The notes under the pieces were generated by a model. The model was not told the origin of the DNA. It searched no databases and saw only the letters and a program-made list of their open reading frames with translations. Position numbers and translations under genes: made by a program. A stretch of DNA of 33,146 bases from CBDHHC01 sp050633205 (GTDB lineage Bacteria; Pseudomonadota; Alphaproteobacteria; Rhizobiales; CBDHHC01), in NCBI GenBank assembly GCA_050633205.1, contig JBOEGA010000038.1, forward strand, positions 1 to 33,146, in the 5' to 3' direction. Below, piece by piece: positions 8,263-16,318 of the stretch; positions within the stretch are counted from its first letter, which is position 1, and each line of letters begins with the position of its first letter.

Positions 8263-9024
8263 TCAGCTCTTCAGCTTGTATCCTGTCCTGAAAATCCACC
8301 AGATAGCTGTCAGGCAAATTGTCAGGAACAGTGCTATCATACCAAGGCTCACCCAGATATTGACATCAGATACACCGTAGAAGCTCCAGCGGAACCCACT
8401 GATCAGATAAACCACCGGATTAAATAAGGATACGGTCTGCCAGAACGGAGGCAGCATGTTTATTGAATAAAAACTTCCACCAAGAAATGTCAGAGGCGTA
8501 ATAATCAGCAAGGGCACAATCTGAAGTTTCTCAAAGCCTTCTGCCCAGATACCGATAATAAAGCCCAGCAGGCTGAATGTAATAGCCGTTAACACCAGAA
8601 ACAGTAGCATTAATAACGGATGGTCGACCTGAATTGGCACAAAGAACCCTGAGGTTGCCAGTATTATAAGCCCCAGAATAATCGCCTTCGACGCCGCCGC
8701 CCCTACATATCCGAGAATGATTTCAAATACGGATATGGGTGCAGAGAGGATTTCATATATCGTGCCTGAAAATCTGGGGAAATATATCCCGAAAGAAGCA
8801 TTGGACAGGCTTTGTGTAAGGACAGACAGCATGATCAGGCCAGGAACTATAAATGTTCCGTAGCTCACACCATCAATTTCAGTTATGCGCGAACCAATTG
8901 CTGCTCCGAATACCACAAAATATAGAACTGTAGAAATAACAGGAGACAGGATGCTTTGCCCGACAGTGCGCCAGGCCCGTAACATTTCCACACGATAGAT
9001 AGAGTAAACTGCTCGAGTATTCAT
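8263..9024 (-). CDS. ABC-2 type exporter permease (YadH-like)
   Basis: A 253-residue inner-membrane permease with six predicted helices, including TVGQSILSPVISTVLYFVVF near the N-terminus. The ABC-2 signature region GTFIVPGLIMLSVLTQSLSNASFGIYFPRFSGTIYEILSAPIS is clearly visible, as is the PLTFLGGSFYSINMLPPFWQ segment that is typical of YadH-type proteins. It overlaps the ATPase gene by four bases and is the second gene of that two-gene operon. The substrate is unknown; related systems export lipids, drugs or polysaccharide. The frame ends 117 bases before the ycjX start, so readthrough into ycjX is possible. Confidence 0.9.
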   Translation of the reverse strand: MNTRAVYSIYRVEMLRAWRTVGQSILSPVISTVLYFVVFGAAIGSRITEIDGVSYGTFIVPGLIMLSVLTQSLSNASFGIYFPRFSGTIYEILSAPISVFEIILGYVGAAASKAIILGLIILATSGFFVPIQVDHPLLMLLFLVLTAITFSLLGFIIGIWAEGFEKLQIVPLLIITPLTFLGGSFYSINMLPPFWQTVSLFNPVVYLISGFRWSFYGVSDVNIWVSLGMIALFLTICLTAIWWIFRTGYKLKS

Positions 9025-9947
9025 CTTGAATTATTCACCAGATTAACAAAAATCTCCTCAAGGGAGCTTTGGGTTGTATGCAGGTCCTTGAACTTGATAT
9101 TGGCCTGACCAAGATCATTAAGTAATCTTGTTATGCCTGTACGCTCTGCCTGAGTGTCATAGGTAAAAAGAAGCTGGGAACCATCTTCCACCAGTTCGAG
9201 CTTATGCTCTGACAAAGCAGCAGGAATTTCAGAGATCTTATTCTGCAGTTCCAGCATCATCTGCTTCTTACCAAGCTTGCGCATCAGGATCTTCTTGTCT
9301 TCCACCAGAACAATTTCACCGCCATTGATAATGCCGATCCTGTCCGCCATCTCTTCAGCTTCTTCAATATAGTGGGTTGTGAGGATAATCGTGACTCCGG
9401 TATCACGCAAATCCCTAACGATCTGCCACATGTCCTTTCGAAGCTCGACATCAACACCTGCCGTCGGCTCATCAAGGAAGAGTATTCTTGGTTCGTGGGA
9501 AAGAGCTTTCGCGATCAGTACCCGGCGCTTCATTCCGCCTGACAGCATACGGATCATGGTGTCTTTTTTATCCCATAACGTAAGCTGTTTGAGGACTTTT
9601 TCGATATGGGCCGGATTAGGTTCCTTGCCAAACAGTCCGCGACTGAAGGATGTCGTATCCCAGACTGTCTCGAATGTATCTGTTGCCAGTTCCTGGGGTA
9701 CCAGACCGATCATAGAACGCGTTTGCCGATAACCTGTGATAATATCATGTCCGCCAACTGTAACCTGACCACCTGATGGGTTTAATAAACCGCAGATAAT
9801 ACTGATAAGCGTTGTTTTACCTGCTCCATTCGGGCCAAGTAATGCGAAAATTTCACCCTGACTTATTTCAAGATTTACATTGTTTAGTGCCTGAAAATCT
9901 TCTGAATAGAACTTTGACAGACCAGAAATAGAGATGATTGAGCTCAT
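9021..9947 (-). CDS. ABC transporter ATP-binding protein (YadG-like)
   Basis: A 308-residue ATPase subunit for the permease encoded directly downstream. All ABC motifs are present: Walker A GPNGAGKT, a Q-loop at LVPQEL, signature LSGGMKRR, Walker B ILFLDEPTAGVD, and the H-loop TTHYIEEAEEMADRIG. A C-terminal extension of about 85 residues (LELQNKISEIPAAL to LHTTQSSLEEIFVNLV) is typical of ABC-2 exporter ATPases of the DrrA/YadG type. The ATG at 9947 leads the operon and faces the MFS gene at 10196 across 248 bases of AT-rich sequence, in which no clear operator was seen. Confidence 0.93.
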   Translation of the reverse strand: MSSIISISGLSKFYSEDFQALNNVNLEISQGEIFALLGPNGAGKTTLISIICGLLNPSGGQVTVGGHDIITGYRQTRSMIGLVPQELATDTFETVWDTTSFSRGLFGKEPNPAHIEKVLKQLTLWDKKDTMIRMLSGGMKRRVLIAKALSHEPRILFLDEPTAGVDVELRKDMWQIVRDLRDTGVTIILTTHYIEEAEEMADRIGIINGGEIVLVEDKKILMRKLGKKQMMLELQNKISEIPAALSEHKLELVEDGSQLLFTYDTQAERTGITRLLNDLGQANIKFKDLHTTQSSLEEIFVNLVNNSR

Positions 9948-10195
9948 TTTTAGCTTGCGCTCTTTCTCAATAAAAGATTGTTATATGTTGCTGACATAAT
10001 TAGTACTGATCGGATCAAATACAACCCTGATTGTTACTTTTTCACAATGAATTATCAGAGTGAGATATATTAATTACAGGAAAATATTTCGAAATATGGA
10101 TGGTAATAAAATTTAAAACTTATTATTTCTCGCTAAATAATATAAGTTTTTGTAAGTTCGATTAACCTAGTACAATCATATAATAAAGAAATGCT

Positions 10196-11449
10196 ATGAC
10201 AACTCAAACAACAATACCAACAACAACTTCGTTGCAATGGCGTAAACCAGTTATTCTTCTGATTCTGCTGGTTATTGCCATGAGGATCTCTCATGATACC
10301 TGGTTTGCTCTTCTGAATAACTTTGCAGTTCATAAGGCAGACTTTACAGGCAAGGAAATCGGTATTCTACAATCCATCAGGGAAATACCCGGCTTCCTGG
10401 CATTTGGTGTTGTGTTTGTACTCCTGATTATCAGAGAACAGATGCTGGCATTTGTGTCTTTGATCTTTCTGGGGGTTGGCGTTGCCATTACAGGATATTT
10501 CCCAGATCAACTCAGCTTTTATGCAACAACAGTTCTCATGTCCATAGGTTTTCATTATTATGAAACGGTTGCTCAATCTCTTGCTCTGCAGTGGGTCGAC
10601 AAAAAAAATGCGGCGCATCAGCTTGGGCGGATAATGTCTGCTGCTTCTTTTGCTGCCATTGCGGCCTACTGCATAATTTTTGTCCCCGACATAATAAAAT
10701 GGATGAATGCCGACATCGGGACTTCATGGTTCAGCTTTAAATATAATGCTGATTATCCTTTTGAATATATTTATCTGATTGCCGGGCTGATAACCATATT
10801 GATGGTTATTTTCTGCTTTTTCAGTTTTCCCATGTTCCCGCAGAAAGTAGAGCAAAATAAACAGTTTATACTGCGAAAACGCTACTGGCTTTATTATGCT
10901 CTGACATTTCTGAGTGGGGCACGCAGGCAGATTTTCATCGTGTTTGCGGCCTTTATGATGGTGCAGAAGTTCGGCTATTCGGTAGCTGCCATGACAACAC
11001 TGCTTCTTGTCAACCATATGATTAATATGATTGTAGCTCCACAGATTGGCAGGTTGATCGGATATATTGGCGAGAGACGCATGCTTACGGTCGAGTATAT
11101 CGGGTTGATTATCGTGTTTACATCCTATGCCTTTGTGACCAACCACTATGTTGCCGCTGGCTTATATATTGTGGATCACTTCTTCTTTGCTATGGCCATT
11201 GCCATGAAGACCTACTTCCAGAAGATTGCTGACCCTGCCGATATCGCGCCGACAGCAAGTGTGGCATTCTCAATCAACCATATTGCGGCAGTCTTCTTAC
11301 CTGTCCTGCTGGGATTACTATGGCTTCATAACCCATCTGCTGTATTCCTTATCGGAGCAGTGATAGCCTGTGGGTCTCTTGTACTTTCACGATTTATACC
11401 GCTCAATCCAACGCAGGATGTGGAGTTTATCTGGAAAGAAAAGGCTTAA
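10196..11449 (+). CDS. MFS transporter
   Basis: A 417-residue polytopic membrane protein of the major facilitator type with about 12 predicted helices split by a charged central loop (FPQKVEQNKQFILRKRYW). Early features are MRISHDTWFALLNNFAVHKADFTGKEIGILQSIREIPGFLAFGVVF, and the second half has a loop LIGYIGERRMLTVEYIG matching the family's conserved loop between helices 8 and 9. No substrate can be assigned. It stands alone, divergent from the ABC exporter, and is followed by a strong hairpin at 11499-11525. The stretch of Thr and Gln codons at the start (MTTQTTIPTTTS) is unusual but in frame. Ribosome site is weak (AAAGAA). Confidence 0.85.
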   Translation: MTTQTTIPTTTSLQWRKPVILLILLVIAMRISHDTWFALLNNFAVHKADFTGKEIGILQSIREIPGFLAFGVVFVLLIIREQMLAFVSLIFLGVGVAITGYFPDQLSFYATTVLMSIGFHYYETVAQSLALQWVDKKNAAHQLGRIMSAASFAAIAAYCIIFVPDIIKWMNADIGTSWFSFKYNADYPFEYIYLIAGLITILMVIFCFFSFPMFPQKVEQNKQFILRKRYWLYYALTFLSGARRQIFIVFAAFMMVQKFGYSVAAMTTLLLVNHMINMIVAPQIGRLIGYIGERRMLTVEYIGLIIVFTSYAFVTNHYVAAGLYIVDHFFFAMAIAMKTYFQKIADPADIAPTASVAFSINHIAAVFLPVLLGLLWLHNPSAVFLIGAVIACGSLVLSRFIPLNPTQDVEFIWKEKA

Positions 11450-11498
11450 TAAGAGGCATTGTATTTTGCTTAGAAGCGATAAGACCCAAGCCATATAG

Positions 11499-11525
11499 CA
11501 AACCCGGGACAAAGACCCGGGTTTG
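11499..11525 (+). terminator. Intrinsic terminator after the MFS gene
   Basis: CAAACCCGGG and CCCGGGTTTG form a perfect 10-bp stem with a 7-base loop, followed by TCTGTTTGT. It lies 50 bases after the MFS stop and 38 bases before the stop of the convergent ABA4-like gene, so it may serve both strands. Confidence 0.7.
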
Positions 11526-11563
11526 TCTGTTTGTCAACGAACCGTCTAAAGAGAGTGTAAGGA

Positions 11564-11986
11564 TTAGACAAAAATTTCTTCTGGTTGTCTGAACTTAATC
11601 ATTCTGAATATCAGGAAACCTATCGGAGCAAAGAATACTGTAAGTAGCAGTACAGGTGCCTGAGCCAGGCGGCTTATACCCATTTCATGAGCTTCTTTAG
11701 CTATCCAGCAACCAACAAACAGATTCAGCAACTGAATGTGCATCCAGCCTGCAATTGCAATTCCATCCACCTCCCTGAGGTGTTTGAAATTTTCCAATGA
11801 GGAATAGGCTCCATAAAATTTCGGCAAGAAGGTAACTGCCAAAATTGTATAAGCAATACCCAGACCGATTGGCAGGATATAATTAGGAATAGCCTGAATC
11901 CGCCAGTTTCTCGGTGTAAGGATTAGTATAGCCCAGGCAACCAGGCTTATGATGGTAATTATCTGGAATGCTTTATCCCACCCCAT
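11564..11986 (-). CDS. ABA4-like (DUF4281) membrane protein
   Basis: A 140-residue protein with four predicted membrane helices (FQIITIISLVAWAILIL, YILPIGLGIAYTILAVTFL, WMHIQLLNLFVGCWIA, PVLLLTVFFAPIGFLIF). The central DGIAIAGWMHIQLLNLFVGCWI and the FFAPIGFLIFRMI end match the ABA4/DUF4281 family, named from a plant neoxanthin-synthesis factor; bacterial members have no settled function. I chose the ATG at 11986 because GGGAG sits eight bases upstream. A GTG at 12004 would add six residues but has no ribosome site. It is divergent from the TetR gene, and palindromes in the shared gap overlap its probable promoter, so repression by that TetR protein is likely. Confidence 0.75.
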   Translation of the reverse strand: MGWDKAFQIITIISLVAWAILILTPRNWRIQAIPNYILPIGLGIAYTILAVTFLPKFYGAYSSLENFKHLREVDGIAIAGWMHIQLLNLFVGCWIAKEAHEMGISRLAQAPVLLLTVFFAPIGFLIFRMIKFRQPEEIFV

Positions 11987-12071
11987 TTTACGTCTCCCTT
12001 TCACATTATGATAATTTTTTATTCTTTAGTCTGATTTTATGTAGACTTCACATATTCCGCTTTGCGTACTA

Positions 12072-12118
12072 TGTATTGCATAGCATTCAATACACACTGC
12101 GTCAAGATTTATTTTGAC
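12072..12118. promoter_or_regulatory. Two palindromes and promoter between ABA4-like and TetR genes
   Basis: TGTATTG (12072-12078) and CAATACA (12088-12094) are inverted copies 9 bases apart. GTCAA (12101-12105) and TTGAC (12114-12118) form a second, shorter pair. On the minus strand a TTGACG (12105-12100) stands 17 bases from TATGCA (12082-12077), a plausible -35/-10 pair for the ABA4-like gene, with the first palindrome across its spacer and -10. This is the layout expected of a TetR operator. The -10 match is weak. Confidence 0.4.
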
Positions 12119-12186
12119 ACCGTAAAGATGGTTTGAGAAACTGTAAAGATCATCTGAAAATATGTTCTTCTAACAAGCAGGCAAGT

Positions 12187-12822
12187 ATGAGAAAAAAGAA
12201 CAAAAAAGAAGAAGACAAGTATCATCATGGCAATTTGAGGGTAGCACTTATTAATGCCGGTATTGATATTATAGATAAAAAGGGTATCGGCGCATTAAGC
12301 CTGAGAGCCTGTGCTGCTACAGCAGGCGTCTCTCATGCGGCTCCTCAATATCATTTTGGCAATATCAGTAATCTTTTCACCGCGATAGCTGTCGTTGCAA
12401 ACGAAAAATTTCATGACTTTTTACAGGGTGAAGCTGAAAAATGTGATTCTGATCCGGTTTTACAGGCACGTTGTCTGATAAGAGCTTACCTGAAATTTGC
12501 CAGAGATAATCCCGGTTTGTTCAGGTTAATTTTTAATACCAACGATCTGGATATTGAAAATGAGGATCTTGCTTCAGCTATTTCAAATAATTACGAACTA
12601 CACCACACAATTGTGAAAAAACTGATGCCCTGTTTAAGAGATGACGTAAATATGACCGAGCAATCCCTTGCTCTGTTATTGTGGTCGTTCGTGCATGGCT
12701 ATACCTGCCTGATGCAGGATGGGCAATTCAAGAGTTATGCAGGAAATCTTGATGAATATATTGCCTTTATGCCTGATATTCTCACCCCTCTTTTAAAGGT
12801 TGAAGAAACGGTCAAGGCCTGA
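12187..12822 (+). CDS. TetR/AcrR-family transcriptional regulator
   Basis: A 211-residue repressor. After a lysine-rich start (MRKKNKKEEDKYHHGNLR) the TetR N-terminal domain is clear: the helix DIIDKKGIGALSLRACAATAGVSHAAPQYHFGN contains the helix-turn-helix, and NLFTAIAVVANEKF follows. The ligand-binding half includes RAYLKFARDNPGLFRLIFNTND and LLLWSFVHGYTCLMQDGQF, matching the WHG-type C-terminal domain. The KYHHGNLR start and SLRACAATAGVSHAAPQYHF pattern define the subgroup. I use the ATG at 12187; a TTG at 12133 would add 18 residues with no homology expected. The gene faces the ABA4-like gene, its probable target, across palindromic sites. Confidence 0.85.
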   Translation: MRKKNKKEEDKYHHGNLRVALINAGIDIIDKKGIGALSLRACAATAGVSHAAPQYHFGNISNLFTAIAVVANEKFHDFLQGEAEKCDSDPVLQARCLIRAYLKFARDNPGLFRLIFNTNDLDIENEDLASAISNNYELHHTIVKKLMPCLRDDVNMTEQSLALLLWSFVHGYTCLMQDGQFKSYAGNLDEYIAFMPDILTPLLKVEETVKA

Positions 12823-12853
12823 CTACCCGGAGAACACAATCCCGGTTATAAAA

Positions 12854-12873
12854 GGGAGCTTATCCTAGCTCCC
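12854..12873. terminator. Short hairpin between convergent TetR and hypothetical genes
   Basis: GGGAGCT and AGCTCCC form a perfect 7-bp stem around six bases, 31 bases after the TetR stop and 37 before the stop of the convergent gene. Flanks are AT-rich, but neither strand has a clear T run, so it is only a probable terminator. Confidence 0.4.
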
Positions 12874-12910
12874 ACTTCATTATTATATCAAATTATAAGC
12901 CTGAGGCTAA

Positions 12911-13504
12911 TTATACAGGGCGCCTTTTAGCCGTTTTAGCAGCCAATTGCTTTTCCATCATGATAGCCCCGCATACAGGCTCATTATTGTAGCCAAAGCG
13001 GATCATCCATAATGCTGCACGAAGTAATGCACCACCAGCACCTCGGTTGGCTTCAGGAGCAGCATAACCCATAACACGGCGACCGACTTCTTCAATATCC
13101 AGAGGGCTCTGCTCACCTTTGATGGATATCTCAAGAATCAGTGCACAAACTGTTGCAAGCAGACGGTCATCAATTGCATCCAGAAGAGCAAAAATACCCC
13201 GGACACGTTTGAGAGTACCTTCATCAGTTGGCCCACCATGAATGAAAGCTGCATTAGGGTGGTTGCTGAATTTTGGCAGCAATCCTGATGTACAGACATC
13301 ACGATAGAATGACTTGGCTAACGCTTCTTCTTCAGGTGAAATCAAGCCGCCTTGTGAAAGCGCACGAATTGGTTCAGGCAAAACAAATGGCTGATTGTCA
13401 GAAGTTGTCTGATCCTGATCTGTAAATTTATTAAACCCGTTTTGATAATCACCCCCATGACCACCAGCGTTTTCACCGTAATAGTGGTATGAATTATCGG
13501 ACAT
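12911..13504 (-). CDS. Hypothetical protein, 197 residues
   Basis: I do not recognise this protein. The first 50 residues are polar and glycine/aspartate/glutamine-rich (YYGENAGGHGGDYQNGF), likely disordered. A compact, mostly helical part follows from about residue 55 (PIRALSQGGLISPEEEALAKSFYRDV), containing LKRVRGIFALLDAIDDRLLATVCALILEIS and ending in GAGGALLRAALWMIRFGYN and a basic tail (KTAKRRPV). There is no signal peptide or membrane helix, so it is probably cytoplasmic. I chose ATG 13504 because CGGAG precedes it at suitable distance; an upstream ATG at 13540 would add 12 residues without a ribosome site. It is monocistronic. The GC balance resembles its neighbours. Confidence 0.65.
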   Translation of the reverse strand: MSDNSYHYYGENAGGHGGDYQNGFNKFTDQDQTTSDNQPFVLPEPIRALSQGGLISPEEEALAKSFYRDVCTSGLLPKFSNHPNAAFIHGGPTDEGTLKRVRGIFALLDAIDDRLLATVCALILEISIKGEQSPLDIEEVGRRVMGYAAPEANRGAGGALLRAALWMIRFGYNNEPVCGAIMMEKQLAAKTAKRRPV

Positions 13505-13993
13505 GGCATTGGTCTCCGCAAAAATTCTGGACGACATCATTATGCTGTACTGGATATGAGTCGTATTGAGTCATGTTACATAATATAACTGACTCGCCCT
13601 GCTTGTTACAAATTACACTCAAAATCAGAACCTGTTACAGGCTATCTGCAAACTGATTGGCAACCTACCCAATCGCCATATCACTCAAAAACAAACAGAC
13701 CCAATTCCAAAATCAAGGATACTCATTACTGGAACTATAATACGCTTTTACTGGAAAGAGTGAATCGAACTCTCGAATCTGTTGCAATAATCCACAGGCA
13801 TTTGGTTTAAATTGTGGCAGACACTTGCCGCTGTGGATTTACAAAGCCATCTGAAAAGACTTGTTTTTACTTCAAATCAGGCAGTTTCTGAGAAAATTTT
13901 TCTTAATATATTTGATCATCATATTATCATAACTGAATTACATAACTGCTTTTTCATTGACTTGCACTCAACTCACATTCTATATCCGGCCTG
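13505..13993. other. Intergenic region upstream of the cobalamin riboswitch
   Basis: This gap must hold the promoter of the hypothetical gene (minus) and of the riboswitch-btuB transcript (plus). It contains a short perfect hairpin, AGAGT(7 bases)ACTCT around 13753-13769, which looks like a tRNA T-arm on the minus strand but is not part of a complete tRNA. No other RNA gene or credible coding frame was seen. Confidence 0.45.
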
Positions 13994-14162
13994 CACAGGT
14001 TCTTTCTGTTGAAAGATGAAAAGGGAATTCGGTTCAAGCTTGACTTCATTCCGAGGCTGTCCCCGCAACTGTATTTGGCGAGTTTGCTCAAACCACTGAC
14101 AATAATTGTTGGGAAGGTAGAGCTGCAAAACGACGACCCATAAGCCAGGAGACCTGCCTGTG
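13994..14162 (+). ncRNA. Cobalamin (B12) riboswitch aptamer
   Basis: A vitamin B12-sensing leader of the following TonB receptor gene. The outer stem is CACAGG (13994-13999) with CCTGTG (14157-14162). Conserved blocks follow in the expected order: AAAAGGGAATTCGGT, CCGAGGCTGTCCCCGCAACTGT, CCACTG at 14093-14098, TTGGGAAGG, and GACGACCCATAAGCCAGGAGACCTGCC with the B12 box at 14143-14158. Binding of adenosylcobalamin or a relative should switch off expression of the receptor and the overlapping binding-protein gene. The output stage appears to be a hairpin over the ribosome site (14316-14360), not a terminator. Confidence 0.95.
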
Positions 14163-14315
14163 TCCGTCACCCATCTTGTACTCGGGGTAAGTATAAGAAC
14201 GGCAGAATCCGGTGTGGTGGCGATCCTCAATTATGTAACAGGGGGTCGTCTTGACTAACAGTAGTTTTGAGTACTCACATTTCGGTTTAATCCGATATAT
14301 GCCGCAGCTATGCGG

Positions 14316-14360
14316 ACGATCCTTTGTTACCTGCTTCAACATGTGTAAACGGGGGATCGT
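14316..14360 (+). promoter_or_regulatory. Ribosome-site-sequestering hairpin of btuB
   Basis: ACGATCCTTT at 14316-14325 pairs with GGGGGATCGT at 14351-14360 (three G-U pairs), and the stem continues GTT/AAC and, past one bulged A, AC/GT. The right arm is the Shine-Dalgarno stretch GGGGG just before the ATG at 14366. A similar hairpin, CGATCCTC (14221-14228) with GGGGGTCG (14241-14248), lies upstream and could compete for the same bases. This is the probable expression platform of the riboswitch. Confidence 0.6.
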
Positions 14361-14365
14361 TTCGA

Positions 14366-16318
14366 ATGCACAACACAAAAGTAAAACAATTATCTGGCAT
14401 AGTACCAGGTATTCTGGCCGCAGGGCTGGCTATCACAACATCAATTCATTCTGCCCAGGCTGAAGTTAACCAGCTTCCGGGCATTGTCGTAGAGGCATCC
14501 TCTCTCGATGGAGAAGGTACTGAAGCGAGCCGGGTTGGAAGTTCCGTAACGGTTATTACGGGGGAAGAGCTGGAGCGGCAGAAAATTTCCCATGTAGCTG
14601 ATGCCTTACGTGGTATTCCCGGAGTCCATGTCAGCCAGACAGGCAGCAGAGCTGGTCTAACGAATATTCGTCTAAGAGGCTCAGAGTCCAATCACACACT
14701 GATACTGATTGATGGTATAGAAGCAAACGCTAATACAGATGGTGCTTTTGACTTCTCGGACCTCACAACTGATAACATTGAACGTATTGAAGTGATCAGA
14801 GGACCACAAAGCGGAATCTATGGCTCGAAAGCTCTTGGTGGCGTTATAAGCATTACGACCAAAAAGGGAAAAGGGCCACTAAAAGGCCGGATTTCTGGTG
14901 AAGCTGGTGCTTTTGATACTGTCAAAGGTTCGATGAACGTATCTGGCGGGACAGATAAAATTTATGCATCATTGACCGCAAGCAAATTCAGCACAAATGG
15001 ATTTGACGTTTCTCCCGGAGGGACTGGTGAAACAGAAGAAGCTAGGAGGTCTTCTCTAATGTTTCGTGGCGGTTTCAGTCCTTACGAAAATTTCAAGCTG
15101 GATTTTACATTTCGCAATGTAGACAAAGAAGGTGGTATTGATGGCGTTGATTTTTCAGGAAACCCGATAGACAACAATGATACCATTAATACCAGACTGA
15201 TGATGTTTGGTGCCAAAGGCACTCTCTCAACATTTGATAACAAATGGGTCCATACCTTTCAGGCAACCAGAAACAGTACTAATCGTGGAGGGGCCGGTGG
15301 CGAAGGTGCATTTGCCTATACCTATTTCCATAAAGGTGTGGATGACAAGCTTTCCTATATCAGTTCACTAAAACTGCCTACAAGCGGGAAATATTTGAAT
15401 AGCCACTCTTTGACAGGTCTTGCAGAATATAAAACTGAGGAGTTTACGACCAGCTCAGCATCTGGCGTTGAATTTGAACGCACGCATAACTCTTTTGCTG
15501 CTGAATATAAGGCAGAACTGTTTAACCAGCTTTCACTGGCAACAAGTGTTCGTCAGGACAATTCTGTTGAGGAGCAGAATAATACCGAAAATAATTTCAC
15601 GACCTATAAAGTCTCAGGATCATGGAGGGTTCCAAATTCCGGATTGCGTGTGCATTCCAATGTGGGAACCGGAGTTGTATTCCCAACCATGTTTGAACAA
15701 TATGGTTCATTCCCTCCTTTTTTTGAGCCCAATGAGAATATTAAGCCAGAAGAATCTTTCGGCTGGGATCTTGGTGTTGAATGGACAGCTCCAAAAGGCA
15801 GCTTTACTATCGATGTGACCTATTTTGATCAGGATTTAAAAAATGAAATTGTAGGTGTCCTAGTAGACCCTGTAAACTTTATCAGCAGTGTTGAAAATGC
15901 CGAAGGCAAGGGAAATCGTCGCGGCGTTGAAATTGCGGTGAAAACACGTCTCAGCAAACAGCTTTACCTGACCAGCTCGTATACTTATCTGGATGCAAAA
16001 CAGAATGGTGGAGAGCAAGCGGTTCGGCGCCCTAAACATTCTGTGAAAACCAATTTCAATTATCGATTTGATGAAGGTCGGGGCAATCTTAATCTGAATG
16101 TCAATTACAATGGAGATATGGCGGATATTGGTGGCGTTACTCTTGACGATTATGTGCTTGTTAATCTGGCTGGTTCATACAAAGTCAAACCCAATGTTGA
16201 GCTATATGCCCGTGTTGAAAATCTGCTGGATGAAGATTATCAGGAAGTCTTTGGTTATGAGACTGCCGGAATTTCCGCCTATGCAGGTATAAAAATTAAA
16301 CTTGGAACTAATGAGTAA
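14366..16318 (+). CDS. btuB: BtuB-type TonB-dependent cobalamin receptor
   Basis: A 650-residue outer-membrane beta-barrel that imports vitamin B12 using TonB energy. Residues 1-32 form a signal peptide ending HSAQA. A TonB-box-like IVVEAS follows at once. The plug domain is clear: SSVTVITGEELERQKISHVADALRGIPGV, LRGSESNHTLILIDGIEAN, and IERIEVIRGPQSGIYGSKALGGVISITTKKG. The remaining residues show repeated amphipathic strands, ending with ARVENLLDEDYQEVFGYETAG, the usual last-strand region. Cobalamin as substrate is supported by the riboswitch upstream and the BtuF-like gene overlapping its end by eight bases. Start at 14366 is favoured by GGGGG upstream and a good signal peptide; a TTG at 14324 is unlikely. 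Confidence 0.93.
   Translation: MHNTKVKQLSGIVPGILAAGLAITTSIHSAQAEVNQLPGIVVEASSLDGEGTEASRVGSSVTVITGEELERQKISHVADALRGIPGVHVSQTGSRAGLTNIRLRGSESNHTLILIDGIEANANTDGAFDFSDLTTDNIERIEVIRGPQSGIYGSKALGGVISITTKKGKGPLKGRISGEAGAFDTVKGSMNVSGGTDKIYASLTASKFSTNGFDVSPGGTGETEEARRSSLMFRGGFSPYENFKLDFTFRNVDKEGGIDGVDFSGNPIDNNDTINTRLMMFGAKGTLSTFDNKWVHTFQATRNSTNRGGAGGEGAFAYTYFHKGVDDKLSYISSLKLPTSGKYLNSHSLTGLAEYKTEEFTTSSASGVEFERTHNSFAAEYKAELFNQLSLATSVRQDNSVEEQNNTENNFTTYKVSGSWRVPNSGLRVHSNVGTGVVFPTMFEQYGSFPPFFEPNENIKPEESFGWDLGVEWTAPKGSFTIDVTYFDQDLKNEIVGVLVDPVNFISSVENAEGKGNRRGVEIAVKTRLSKQLYLTSSYTYLDAKQNGGEQAVRRPKHSVKTNFNYRFDEGRGNLNLNVNYNGDMADIGGVTLDDYVLVNLAGSYKVKPNVELYARVENLLDEDYQEVFGYETAGISAYAGIKIKLGTNE

Noticed and set aside
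10724..11146. 140-codon minus-strand frame in the MFS gene
   Set aside because: It is antisense to a well-supported membrane transporter and rich in His/Gln as expected of an antisense reading.
13753..13775. T-arm-like hairpin resembling the 3' part of a tRNA on the minus strand
   Set aside because: The loop does not fit TTCRANY with its stem, no acceptor stem, CCA end or anticodon arm could be matched nearby, and no integrase is present.
14251..14463. 70-codon plus-strand frame from a TTG overlapping the btuB start
   Set aside because: It overlaps btuB in another frame, uses a TTG and has no recognisable product. It is mentioned only as a possible leader peptide.
16302..16310. TTG at 16302 as the start of the BtuF-like gene
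   Set aside because: The ATG at 16311 is a better codon and still overlaps btuB for coupling; the extra three residues add nothing to the signal peptide.
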